Shown piece by piece: positions 11,987-23,777 of a DNA stretch of 64,000 bases. The notes beneath the pieces are model-generated. The model saw only the letters and a list, made by a program, of their open reading frames with translations. It had not been told where the DNA came from and ran no database searches. This stretch comes from Utricularia gibba. Lineage: Eukaryota; Streptophyta; Magnoliopsida; Lamiales; Lentibulariaceae. The stretch covers positions 2,170,001 through 2,234,000 of the forward strand of contig CM007989.1 of NCBI GenBank assembly GCA_002189035.1, written 5' to 3'. Position 1 is the first letter of the stretch. Each line of letters begins with the position of its first letter. The position numbers and the translations under genes were made by a program.

Positions 11987-13249
11987 ATGTCGAACTGTGA
12001 CAAGTCTATGCAGCAGCCAGTAGCAGTTTCTGAATGCACCCACAGGATTGCAAGTGAAACGGAAGGGCCAAATGTAGATCCTATGAAATCATCACATCAA
12101 ACATTGGGACAGCTGCAGGGACCATTAGCCATTTTTTGGGACATTGAGAACTGTCCAGTTCCTACTGATGTTTGGCCCGAGGATGTGGGCAGTAACATCA
12201 GGACGACAGTACAAGGGGATTGTTTTACTTCAGGAACAACGATCACTGCCTTTTCAGCTTATGGGGATTTCAGTTATTTTTCTAGGAAACTTAGAGAGGG
12301 TTGCCAGAGAACTGGAATCAAGCTTGTTGATGTTCCAAATGGCCATAAAGATGCTGCTGACAAAGCCATCATGTTGGACATGCTTCTCTTTGCAATGGAT
12401 AACCGTCCTCCATCAACTATCATGCTTATTTCTGGAGATGTTGATTTTGCTCCTACGCTCCATGTTTTGAATCAACGTGGATACACGGTTATTCTTGCTA
12501 TTCGTGCAGGTGCTCAAACCTCATATGCACTGAAGAATGCTAGTCGATTTGTCTGGGATTGGCCTAGTTTGGCTCGTGGGAAAGGGTTTCTGCCTCCTTA
12601 TGAGCATTGTCCTCCATTTACATGTGCAGCTGAACTTTCTGGGCATCCTGTTAGATATCAGGCCAATGAGAAGAGACATGTTGTGGCTCATGCAGAACCA
12701 ATGGAGCTTAGCGAGTTCTCATTTGCACCATCTCAACTCGAGTATACTAGACCATACTTCAACCTGGATGCTGAAGCTGGCCATTCAAGCGCTTATTTCT
12801 CAGAAGCATCAGCCAGAATACATATTTCTGAAAACGAAAGCAATGTGCTATGGATGCAGCCTAGCAATCTAAATAACCTGAAGGGTAGGCTTGTGAATCT
12901 ACTTGAATTCTCAGGTCATATGTTGCCTTTGGCCCTTATTTCTGTAGAATATTTAAAGATTTATGGGCATCCTCTTTGTGCTTCCGACTATGGGGCCAAT
13001 GATCTCATTCATCTTCTGGAAAAGATGTCGGATACTCTCCTGATAGGAGGCAAAGATGAATACAGAATCGTTTATCTTCCCTGGGCGAGAGACAAAAGAG
13101 GCCAAGTCCCAAACCAGATGCCATGCGAGACAATGACAAAGAAGCAACGTAAAGAAATGATGAAAACAACAACCCAAAAAGTAATGACAAGAAAGCAGCG
13201 AAAGGAAATGATGCAAGCACTCAGAAATGCTGGTGCAATGCCATACTGA
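11987..13249 (+). CDS. NYN-domain (limkain-b1/MARF1-type) putative RNase with LOTUS-like C-terminus
   Basis: One uninterrupted exon encodes 420 residues from the first ATG; the open frame extends upstream but without ATG. The NYN core starts at about residue 46 with LAIFWDIENCPVP, where the Asp and Glu are the usual metal ligands. It continues through HKDAADKAIMLDML and TIMLISGDVDFAPTL to SYALKNASRFVWDW, all standard for plant limkain-b1-type proteins. Residues from about 300 (NNLKGRLVNLLE to the GKDEYRIVYLPW region) resemble an OST-HTH/LOTUS domain, which binds RNA. The tail holds repeated KKQRKEMM-type basic stretches. The fold predicts an endoribonuclease; targets and location are unknown. 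Confidence 0.85.
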   Translation: MSNCDKSMQQPVAVSECTHRIASETEGPNVDPMKSSHQTLGQLQGPLAIFWDIENCPVPTDVWPEDVGSNIRTTVQGDCFTSGTTITAFSAYGDFSYFSRKLREGCQRTGIKLVDVPNGHKDAADKAIMLDMLLFAMDNRPPSTIMLISGDVDFAPTLHVLNQRGYTVILAIRAGAQTSYALKNASRFVWDWPSLARGKGFLPPYEHCPPFTCAAELSGHPVRYQANEKRHVVAHAEPMELSEFSFAPSQLEYTRPYFNLDAEAGHSSAYFSEASARIHISENESNVLWMQPSNLNNLKGRLVNLLEFSGHMLPLALISVEYLKIYGHPLCASDYGANDLIHLLEKMSDTLLIGGKDEYRIVYLPWARDKRGQVPNQMPCETMTKKQRKEMMKTTTQKVMTRKQRKEMMQALRNAGAMPY

Positions 13250-14305
13250 GATTGGATAGCAGAAATGGATTCAGGTATTCCAGCAGCGAAAGGAAAGATG
13301 TTTTGATGAGTGTGATTCGAGCTTCCATCAAGAAAATATGTCATTCATGATATGTCATCCTGTCTCATTATCTCCGAAGCCTCATCTTATCTTGTTGGAG
13401 GCTCCAACATCTTTTCATCAAAACATCTTTCTTTGCGCTTTCTTAATATTCAGCATTTTGTTGTTGTCTTGTGGTTTCTTTGGGAGTTGTTTCACCCTTT
13501 ACATGGTGTAGTGGTAATATGGCTTTTTCCAGATCTTTTTTTATTGAGAAACATGTTCCTTACTAAGGCTTTGTTTTGTTCTGCCTTAGGATGCGTGCAT
13601 TCTAATACATGACTTGGTTGTTCATCAAGACGTATTTTTATAAATGGAATGAGAAGATTCATAAGAGCGCCAGTACTTTTCATCAAATCCAAAAGAAACA
13701 AAAATAACAAATCGCGAGGTGAAATATCTCAGATGCATACACATGTGTGTATCTTATGTTACTGCTTTTATGGAATGGATCATATTTTTCTTTTAATTTG
13801 TTACTATTCAATGTGGTAATATAGAAAAAGATGGAGTAGGAGCTTCTAGCAAGTCCTCTGGTGAGGAAATATGGCTATTTTAGTTCATAATTCACAACTA
13901 TTCATCATATCCAAACCAATTTCAAGAATGAGCTTGAAGAGATCATGGTTACCTAGCTTCCTCTGCGCGGATATTTCTTGGTTGATTTGAGGCGGTATGC
14001 CAGCTGAGGTATAAGCAGAGAGCTGACTACTGATCGCATGGATTGGTTTTACGTGAGATAGAAACTCTGGTCCAGTTACCAGGTGACCCTGAAAAGTTCC
14101 TTTATCTAGAGTGAATGACTGATTGAGGTAGTTCAGTTATGGATGGTTTTTAGACATGGAATATGTTAAATATATGCATTGCACTTTATGGATCCGTTTC
14201 CCGAACTCAAGGCATGCTTCCTTTTAGTTCCAAACAATGTGTTCGACAAGAATACAAAACAAGCTATCCAAGTGTTTCTTTTAATGTGCACTCTCAGCTC
14301 AAACA
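13250..14305. other. Convergent spacer between the NYN gene and the receptor kinase, no gene seen
   Basis: About 1 kb of 3' UTR and spacer, AT-leaning, with a T-rich stretch near 13430-13560. Small reading frames have no recognisable family. No RNA gene or repeat was identified. Confidence 0.5.
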
Positions 14306-17121
14306 TCAATAAGGGGCATTGTTAGGAGACTGCGGGAAACCTGTTTCCAGAAGGCTTCTTCGACTGCAGTACGACCTCGTTGTGCTTGAAGAAGATGCCA
14401 AGCATCTTGCACCGCAGAAGATACCCTTTCTCCCTCTGTAATTGCCACCTTTTCCTCCATTTCCTGACCCTTCTTCGTCCTCCACAGCTTCCACGAATTC
14501 ACCTTGCAATGGATCTGCACTCTCATATAGAAGCCTGAGGACCTGCTTGATGGATGGCCTTGCCTTGCCTTCGCTCTGCGTGCACAACTTCACTATTGTT
14601 ACCAGTGTACGAAGTTGATCAACTTCGAAGTCTTCACCAAGGTATGGATCCACAAGCTCGGTTAACATTGACTCTGAATTCAGATATTCTTGTGACCATT
14701 CTACCAGATTCTTATTATCTTGTATTGCTGGTCTTCCAGTAATTAATTCAAGCAGAATGACTCCATAGCTATACATATCACTCTTTTCTGTAAGCTCTTT
14801 TGTTACTGTGCACTCCGGATCCATGTAGCCTAGCAACAGGACTGAATGTAAGTAGAACATAATTTTTAATGCACGCTTTCCAAGGCTATCTAACCTTGTG
14901 TTCCTCGTATCTCTGTGTTAACAGGCTCGAACCATATGGAACCATCTTTTGAAGCAAGGCCAAAATCAGCAACCTGCATGAGAACTTGTAGAGTGATAAA
15001 ACAGTTTTTGGGTATGTTCTACTATGGACACCTTTGATTATTGTAACTTCAATCTAAAATCTACATGTAAGATGGCCACCGAGGAAAGCATGCATTTTGA
15101 GTGTGTAACTTCATTTCTTCTCACCTTTGCAACGAAGTTCTCATTGAGTAGTACATTGCTTGACTTTATATCTCTGTGACGTAGAGGGGGGTTGCAATAA
15201 ACATGGAGGTATTCCTGGAGAGAATGCATTATATCTTATACAAATGAGTTGTCCAGATGGAACTTGTATGAATGGACGGATAATTCAAACCATTACCAAA
15301 GCGTTTGCCACATCAATAGCAACTCGGATTCTTGTGGCCCAACTTAGCGGAGTTTTGCTTCTTGCTGCAGAGTATGAGAAGTTACCATCACAGGGACTAA
15401 AAAACAAATTACTCTGGATAGACAGTAAGTAATGGTTTTCATACAGTGAAGGTGATCCTTTAAGCTTCCTTTTGCCATGAATTCATACACAAGAAATCTG
15501 AAACCACAGCATTCCTTCATTCAAATATGTTTGGTTTCTGATGCATGAAAGGATTATTCGGTTACAGTGACTACCTCTGATGTTTTTCTATGCAGAAGCC
15601 TCTAAGAGCAACGAGATGTCGATGATGGAGGCGGGCTAGGAGCTTCAGCTCCCGGCAGAAGTCATCTTCTGCCTGCACCGAGACTCTGGTCATTTGTTTC
15701 ACAGCTGCAAGTAGACCATCCAGGAACTCAGCTTTGTACACGATCCCAAATCCTCCTTCCCCAATAACAGTGCTAAAGTTCTTGGTGGCTTTCTTAATCT
15801 CCATGTAGCTGAATCTTCTAAACATGCATGATTGTACTTCACGCATTATTTTCACCCCAGCAACATGAACAGAATTTTCATCAGCAACTTCATGGTCATA
15901 TTACTTGCTCTATTGAAACAAAACAATAAAATACCATCTTGATTCTTTTTCGCCAGAGGAACGGGTTGAATTGAATCCAAGTTACCGTTGTTGGCATCCC
16001 GCAGTTCTTGCTTTTTCCTACGAATGAGAATGATAAGTACTACAAGAACTGCTGTAGCAAGAGCTGCCACTGCAATGCCAATTACTGGAACTGCTGTAAA
16101 ACGGAATGAATGATGAGATTCTGTGACAGGAGCTAGCTGAGGACTTGCAGTACCAGGTGAAACTGGGAATGATCCTGAAACAGTTAACCTAATTAGACAC
16201 AAAAGCAACAACACATCCTCAGTCCAGCACAATTAGATGATGAAAAAAAAAACCTACCATTAAGTGACAAGAGGCCTTGAACCTGAAAGAAACAACTTCC
16301 AATGTCAATGGCTGAATCATAATCAACTTGGCTAGCGAGAGCAGAAAAAGTTGCATCTCTGCAAGTACTCAATGTAATATTATCAACTGGCCCAAGCAGA
16401 TTCCGAAGAAACAGAATACCAGCATTCAAGCACTGCCAACAGCTATCATCTCCCAACATAGAGACCTTGCAGTTTTGAGAAACGTTACTAAAATTCGGAG
16501 ACTCCATCATTTCTCTGACATTAGTTCGACCCTGGCAATTGTAATTTACAGGTATTTTGGTCCCAAAGCCACATGATACCAAAGCGTTTTTTGTCACGCC
16601 ATAGAGCTCAAAAGTTTGGGACACAGAAGTGAGACAGATATCAGATAAAGCTGAGCCATGGCCCAAATCCCCTGTCACATTGGCATAACGCGAGACAGAA
16701 ATGGCGACTACGGCGTTGATGTAACGGCAGCATTTCCCTCTAAATTCTTGGCTGGAGCAAAGCGACGCAGCCAGAGTGAAATTTGAATGGCTCAAGTCCA
16801 ATTGACAATCTGCTGATACATGGAACAAAAAAACTCGAATGAATAGTCAGTCATACATGAAAAACGAAGGATCAGAAATTTGAGATTCGTTTATATTCCA
16901 CATTGCTTCAATTCATTCTGCAATTCATCAATCCCCACAGTTTCTCACAGAAAAATAACAAAGACCCACTGATTCACAAACCCAAATCCGGACATAACCC
17001 ATTTCTGACAACCAGAAAAACAAGCAGTAAATTCAAATTCACCTGCAGCAGCCGTAGTGAATGAAACCCGTGCTACTAGAAACACAAACCCGAGCAAAGC
17101 CTCCACCGGGCCCTGCGCCAT
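14306..17121 (-). CDS. SPARK-domain receptor-like protein kinase (At1g49730 type)
   Basis: Nine exons: 17121-17043, 16812-16258, 16174-15935, 15887-15575, 15497-15445, 15364-15297, 15214-15125, 14973-14895 and 14829-14306. Together they give 666 residues in a closed frame. A signal peptide (residues 1-26) precedes a Cys-rich SPARK ectodomain (about 27-215) with [18 protein letters not shown] and [21 protein letters not shown] transmembrane segment rich in Val/Ala/Ile follows and ends at IRRKK. The kinase has the glycine loop [13 protein letters not shown], Lys in [17 protein letters not shown] and ADFGLAS, so it looks catalytically complete. The Ser-rich tail ends SPNNAPY. Plant SPARK kinases include symbiosis receptors, but this subgroup's ligand is not known. 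The junction into the fourth exon at 15887 was chosen because it restores phase and avoids a TAA just upstream. Confidence 0.88.
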
Positions 17122-20100
17122 GGAGAGAAAAGTGGGACCAACTTCTTTCAGCTCTTGGGCATTTAGGAAAGAATCCAAATAAACGAGATGCAGCTCCCGT
17201 TGGCTGGAGCTCAGGGGGAGTTCAGTGAACAGGCGTGTGAGCAAATGGGTCTCTGTCTTTTGTCGACTAGTTTCCAATAGACGCCCCAAATGCGAAAACT
17301 CCGGTGGGTTTAATCAAAAAAAGGCCAGGAACCGAATGATGCTCTTAATCCACTCTTGGAGCTTTATATATTCATACGTGCCTTTGCCTGACCCGACGAC
17401 GCCCGCCATGAATGAGATTCTTTAACTCTGTTTTTCTCTACGTAACGCGCGCTTTTGAAAACTGGGCGGATGTTGACATCGGGTTCAAGAGTCAAGATCC
17501 GACCATGAAACAAACCGAACTGAATTCATTCTTACATAATTGCGACTAATCCTACATAATTAAACCTGATTTATTTTAAAAATTACAGTAAGCAAATAAT
17601 ATATTTAAAAACAGCTTTTACTTTTATAAAAATATTATAGAAATATTTTTTTACAAAATTACTTATATTCTAAAAAATAAAAATTTGGAAATATTTTTAA
17701 TTTTCGATAAATTGCAAAAACTTAGAATGTGTTCCACACAATTTCTAAAAATAAGTTTTTAGAAAAATAAAACGAAAAAAAAATAGAATGAAAAAATATT
17801 ATGTAATTTGAAATAGAAATTACATTCAAAAAATAATTATATTTATTTCTGATTTCTAATACAAATTTGTAGAAATTTATTTCTTTATAAATATAAATAT
17901 GTTATGTTTTGTAAAATTATTAATTCCTATTTTTGAGAATGAAAAATAAAGAAAATATAAGTTGTATAAAACACATTCTTAATTTTTGTTTTATTAAAAA
18001 TAAATTAAAGAAAAACTTAAAAACTAAAACATAGAACAAGAATGCCATAATCCATCTTTGGCACTGTTAAGGACGACAATCCGCATGAAGAGGTAACAAT
18101 CATTCATCATCTAGATGTATTATAAATATAGCTACTATATTTTGTGGGTGTGTTTTTGTTTACATAGTACGTAATTAATTTATTGTAAATATTTTTAGAT
18201 ATGGGTTTGAAATTGAAAGGACCCAAAACTCTTTTATTCGAGGAAGGCCCCAACATTTTGTGTAAATGACACAAGAGGAAACGCGAGGCGCGTGAGGAAT
18301 ATATGCTCCCGCTAGACAGTTCTCTGAGAGGGATATTCGGGATTCACATTTACTGACCACATGGAGTGTAGTGTGGTTTTGGAACAATTCCATCTCTCTC
18401 CCCTTGATTTTCGCTAATTCAAAAAGTCACCCCACGGGAAATAATATTTACCCCAAACCCAATTATTCAACTTCAATGAAAACAAACTAAGACACTCTTT
18501 GACTAAATTTTAATATTTGTAACATATAAAAGTCAAAAAAATCTCTTAATATTTTTTTTTAAAAAAAAGCAATAAATGGTAGTCATAAAAGTATACCTGT
18601 TGCTGAGTTTTGTGCTTCAACTATATGACTGTGGATGCACAGTTTACAGTAAAAAAAACACAAGAGAAATGGACAAGAAACAGAAGGAAGGAAGATGGAG
18701 TGGGTGTGGGTACCAGGAATGAGAAGTCACTGTTGAGGTGCGGGTGCAGTAAATGACAAGTCGTTCGCGAGGAGTGGGGGGCAGCCGAACAACAGACGGC
18801 GAGATGAGAGTGACCATGAACGCTTGCGTTTCAGCTCCGACGTGCACTCTCACGTGCCCTGCCTCAAACCCCTTTTTCTGGTTTTGGGTTAGCAGCACCC
18901 CCAGGCTTGATCCTATGTCATATGTGTTGCTGCACGAGATGGGAGCTGGTTGTGGGTTCACATAGGATTTAACTAATATGAAATTCCTTTCCCGATGCTT
19001 AATTTTGATGACTTCCTCGGGTCCCTTTCCATCCAGAATCAATCCAAGCTTGGGCAGAATGGAAGGAAAAGAGAAGGAAAGCTTGATACTTTACATAAAG
19101 AATAACTCAATGCATTAGTGTAGACAGTGATGGAGGGTGAGAATTAGTTTTAATAATTTGTCTCAAGTTTGTTATTTGCGGGCTTTTGCTAACACTAGTT
19201 GGGCTGTGAAAGTATAACACAATGGGGCAGGTTCCAACTGTAGAACAATTCTATGGATCAGAAATTTGTAAGGTCTGAATTGCGATCAAATAGGCGGCTC
19301 TGGTTTTAGCCCTTGGTTTCTTGCAGACTGGAACTGAACGTGATATGCTGGGCCGTGGCTGTTTAGAACATGGGCCTGGTAGTTGAGTCACCCACGTCCT
19401 AAAGCACCAGCAGGAGGTTTCTACTTTCCAGAGGTGGAACAGATCAACGCGTGTTGGGTGGAAAAGAATTCCGTCTGTTCAAAGGGCTGTCTATAAGCAT
19501 TGTGTGCGCTGTGTCACTTTCCTAACTCAGATCAGTTGTGCTCGTTGTGTAATATACATTTGATTTTCTTTTTGATTGTGAACCAAACCCAGAACGTTCC
19601 CCAGTTCATCTGGGTTTTATCTGACTAAACCGCTGTGTTCCATTGCTAATTTACATAAGCCAAAGCTTGCTGCTAAGCATCAGTGATACAACAGCAACGT
19701 CTTACATAGCATTTTAAATAAACCAGCCCAATACATTGCCTCCATGTTGTTCATTATCGTGTGTTTGAGCTGGTAATCACTCACGCGAGGATTGGCCTCC
19801 GATCTGGGAAGAAAGGAATCAGAATTATCAGAATTTGCAGGCAAATATGGAAGTTATCCCCATTTGCAGGGTTCCATTCATTTGGTGGATCCATGGCCAA
19901 GAAGGATCAAGAGAGACAGATGACAGTATACGGTATTCGACTTTGAAAACCGACAGGGTCTGGTTTCAAAGAAAACCGAACATTTCTAGAAGCTTCCCTG
20001 TTTGGTTGTGGTCTGTGGATGCACCTTTCAGGTTTCAGAATGCTGATAGGTTATTACATAATAAAGACTCCCGGATGTAAAAGGAAAAAATACTTCGAAT

Positions 20101-20576
20101 ATGGAAATACTCTAAATATTATTTATAGAATTATAGTAATTTTTGTCATTCTAATTTCCATAAAGGATTTGAAATGAGAGCTAAATTGGGAAATTAAAAG
20201 TAATTTGTTTTTATACCCGAAATGGAAAGGAAAATATCACGGATATGGAAATAGATTATCTATCTTGATTTTGTATAAATGTGATCGCTCATTTATTACA
20301 ATGGTAAAAAAAAGTAACAGTTTATTTTTACCGCCTGTGGGTTACTCAGACCAGGTGAAAAGCACGTGATATGCACTTCCTCTTTTTCGAACCAACGGCC
20401 TGCGTAGGTAAGTAATGAGCACCACGCGCTTTTAATACTCCCATGTGATAAATATTTTTAAATAGTTTTTGAGACCAAGAGATGCGAACAAGACTGGGAT
20501 CTCCCCCTGTCTCTTGATCAAACTCCGATAAGTAGTCGGCATCGATTGCGATTTCGCGTTGCTTGTCGCATTCGGA
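17122..20576. other. Long AT-rich intergenic region with one GC-richer block
   Basis: About 3.4 kb with no confident gene. The stretch 17500-18640 is strongly AT-rich. A block near 18690-19040 is more GC-rich and open on the minus strand (listed separately). From 19100 to 20340 short frames occur but none resembles a protein family. The last about 230 bases form the promoter and leader of the DUF579 gene. Confidence 0.5.
18644..19042 (-). other. Unidentified open frame in a GC-richer island
   Basis: A minus-strand frame of about 132 codons stays open through a block with higher GC than its flanks. It has no ATG at its upstream end (the first codons are TTG ATT CTG, with a stop further upstream), so it could only be an internal or terminal exon, or a fossil. 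Readable parts include GPEEVIKIKHRERNFILVK and VRVHVGAETQAFMVTLISP. I do not recognise a family. The plus strand is also open for 70 codons at 18753-18965, so the coding strand is not certain. Confidence 0.2.
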
Positions 20577-21446
20577 ATGAAGTCCGCCGCGAAATTCATT
20601 GTCATTCATCCCCGGCACACAAATCCGGCGCCGGCATTGCCGCATACCAACGCGCGGTGCTGATGGTCATAATCCTGTTCTTTGCATTTGCCTTCTGTTT
20701 AAGCCTCTACACCACCGGGAACAGAGGGACGCCCTCCGGGAGAGATGATTCGCGGCTCCCGGGATCTGTTTCAGAGGCCCTTTTACACTACGCGACGGAG
20801 AATTTCACTTCCGTGAAAAGCCGCATGTCTCCCTCCGAGGTGAAATACACGGCGGATGTGCTCCGGCGGTGCCCGCGGCCGTGCAATTTACTTGTTTTCG
20901 GGCTGACTCACGAAATGCTCCTCTGGAACTCACTCAATTTAGGGGGCCGTACCGTTTTCGTCGACGAGAGCGCGTATCTAGTTTCCAGATTGGAAGAGAG
21001 GCAGCCTTCAATTGAAGCGTACGATGTGCATTACTTGACGAAAGTGGGGAGCTCCAAGATTTGATTCAGCATTACAAGGCGGAGATCGGCGGCGAGTGTC
21101 GACCTGTGCAGAATCTCCTCTTCTCCGATTGCAAACTGGCAATCAACGATTTGCCAAATTACGTATACGACGTCGCATGGGATGTGATTCTTGTGGATGG
21201 GCCACGTGGCTACGACGACGAATCCCGGGTAGGGCGCCGGCGCTGTTCACCGCTGGCGTACTGGCGAGGAGTAAAAAGTACGGCGCCTCCGCTACCCACG
21301 TTCTGGTTCATGAATTCGACAGAGAGGTAGAGCGCATTTGCAGCTACGAGTTTCTCTGCCGCGACAATCTGGTGCAGATCAACGAAACCCTGGCACATTT
21401 CGTGGTCGGCGGATCATACCCCGCCGGGAAACTCGGTTTCTGTTAA
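20577..21446 (+). pseudogene. DUF579 IRX15/IRX15-L-like xylan protein with two or three frame breaks
   Basis: Single exon. Family sequence is readable almost end to end but in three frames. The N-terminus MKSAAKFIVIHP (from 20577) resembles IRX15 starts. A hydrophobic anchor (ILFFAFAFCLSL) and the core CNLLVFGLTHEMLLWNSLNL follow in the next frame. [19 protein letters not shown] and [11 protein letters not shown] are in the second, and [19 protein letters not shown] to the end in the third. Breaks fall near 20660, 21053-21058 (GCTCCAAGATTT) and 21224-21230 (TCCCGGGT); each is repaired by one extra base. If translation starts at ATG 20663 the first break is not needed. IRX15 proteins are Golgi membrane proteins required for normal xylan in secondary walls. 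Conservation around the breaks suggests a sequencing or consensus fault as much as a dead gene; about 261-290 residues if intact. Confidence 0.8.
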
Positions 21447-23777
21447 AAGCGAAAACCGATAAAGTAATTGTCGGTTACCTTTCCCGTGTACAATTAGACC
21501 CATGATTGCAAAATCAATGATCAATTAGTGTTGATAATTGTCGTCATTACACGACAAATTTCTCTCTGCTTCCTAATATTTCAGTAATAACCAGAAAATA
21601 TGCTGCAAATCTCCGACTCCGATATGTCAGGTGAGAGGCGCTGTCGGTGCAACAAAAGGGTTGAGTTGACCGATATGCATGTTATTATAATTAATACTGG
21701 ATATGATCATTTTTATTTTAATAAAATAGATCATTTTCAAAATTCATGTTGAACACATTGACCAACTCTTTCTGCCTCTGGGCGGCTCCCCTTGTTTGCT
21801 GATGCGGCGTTTTCCCCACCGGCAGGCGGCGGCGGCGCAAGAATCGACGTTGCGGTGAGATCAACTATGAACCCGACCAGCAGACCAGAGAGTCATGGCA
21901 GCTTTGTTATAATGCAAATCCACGTGAGCTTCTTTCCATCTTCTGATGCATGCATGTGGGCAGGGGGCCAAAGACTAAGCTCGAAATCAATAACATTTTC
22001 CAAATCCCTAAATTAAATGTTTCTGAAATTTTGGTCACTTTCCCCAAACTTCGAAAATTGGATTGAATTGATACCATAAAATCCCAAAGAGTCCGTAATG
22101 CTGATTTCGTGATCACATTTCTCTTATTAATTTGCGTGTGAAATGACTTTTATATCAACCTTCTTGGTTAACTTTTTTTGAATTCAATTGGATATAAAAA
22201 AAATATTCCATGCTCTGAGTTGTTTTTTTAACATTATTGGGAAGAATCTGTCAGAAAATATCTTTCAAGGAAATGTGTCCCTTGCATTCAATTAATTTGA
22301 CTGAAGGGTAGTTGGAGCTAAGTGCTGAGAAATAATACCTTGCTCTCGTGTATTATATAAATCATCACCTTACAAACGTTATATCTAATGGTATATATTA
22401 ATCATGATATATAATACCGTAATGAATGCAAAGCATTGAAGTCTTTTTGAATTAGTTAACAAAAAATTGAGATTTAATTATATTGCCTCAAAATATATTA
22501 TTATTTTGTCTTTTTCAAAAATTTTACCGTTAGCCATTATTTTAATTTTAAAAAATAACGAGATTATTTTATGTAAACGTAATTATAATACTTTCTACTT
22601 AACACGCTCATATTTTATTGGCCTAGGCCCACTAACTGCCCATTAAGAAACATGGTTGGGTCATTAGGAAATAAGAGGCCCAAACGAGAATAAAAATAAT
22701 AAACTCCAATTTTCTTGGACAATATTTAGTTTAGGTTTTAAAAATATTTTATGATGCATGGAGTAAGTCTGTAAGTGTGAGGTCCGATCATCAATTTGAA
22801 TAATATAAAATCATTTTTTTCCAATTACCAACATATTTTTTAACCTATAATATATTGTTTTCGTTATATGTTTATATTGTTTTCGTTATATGTTTATATT
22901 GTTTTTGAATTTATATATCATTTCTACAACAATTAATTATTCTAAAAAATTGAATTTGGTCGAAAAGCAGGTGTTATAAAGAAAATCCTCCTAATTAAAA
23001 AATGAAATGTGTAATTTTTCTTTTTATAATTCAATTTTGTTTCACGATGGCAATTAGTAATTAAAATACATTTACGATGCCATTTAGATCTGGGAATTGG
23101 GTTCGCGATCCTCAGGAGCTGAATAACGGCAATTAAAAAAAAAGAAAAATGTTAATTACAAAGATGGAGGACGATCCGTCACTACGGCGCTCTTGGGGTG
23201 TAAATCCAGCAACAGCTTCCTCTCCTCGTCGTTGACCCCCTGAATTCGGTTATCATTCTCTCCTTTTTTTTTTTTTAATCCCGTTGTTTTATTTAAGCGC
23301 AATCGAGATTGTGCAATTCTTTCGCTTTTCGATTTGTGAATTTTTTATCAATTACTGTAACTCTGTGCTTATTCATGATATAATGTGACTGTGCTGATTT
23401 ATATGTATGGGAGAATCGCGGCGTGAGCGCGGGTAGTTGTTATTGGAAAATCATGGGGGCAAGATTTTATTTTTGTCGCTGCCCATATGAGTACTGGATT
23501 GGTTTATGCTCTAAATAACCTTGTTCGTTGAAGGATCGGCTGAGTTTCATTTAATGTACATGCGCAAGGATCTTTCTGTTTACCTTCCTTCAGTGAATTG
23601 AAGTTTCCGATGACTCATATTTTTCTGCATCACTGAGTAGTGTTCTGAGAGGCTTGCATCTATTTCGTGGTCATTGTTCGCAATTTTACTTCATTTCGTT
23701 GATTTAGGGTGTCCGGGATACGGGAATCGAGTTTTAATTCGTTGGATACTCAGGAATTGAAGTCCACAGATACACAG
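21447..23777. other. AT-rich spacer and leader of the PTEN2-type gene
   Basis: About 2.3 kb. The stretch 22300-23150 is strongly AT-rich and contains a short tandem repeat (separate entry). From about 23160 to 23707 the sequence looks like a transcribed leader with an intron ending in the acceptor TTTAG at 23703-23707. An ATG at 23165 opens only 23 codons and cannot be joined in frame to the next exon with GT-AG sites. No other gene seen. Confidence 0.45.
22852..22905. repeat. Short tandem repeat of about 22 bp
   Basis: The unit TATATTGTTTTCGTTATATGT recurs two to two-and-a-half times head to tail in AT-rich spacer, the last copy degenerating into TATATTGTTTTTG. It looks like a microsatellite-scale duplication with no coding role. 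Confidence 0.7.

Noticed and set aside
23165-23236. Upstream ATG as the true start of PTEN2
   Set aside because: It opens only 23 codons and no GT-AG splice joins it in phase to the exon at 23708.
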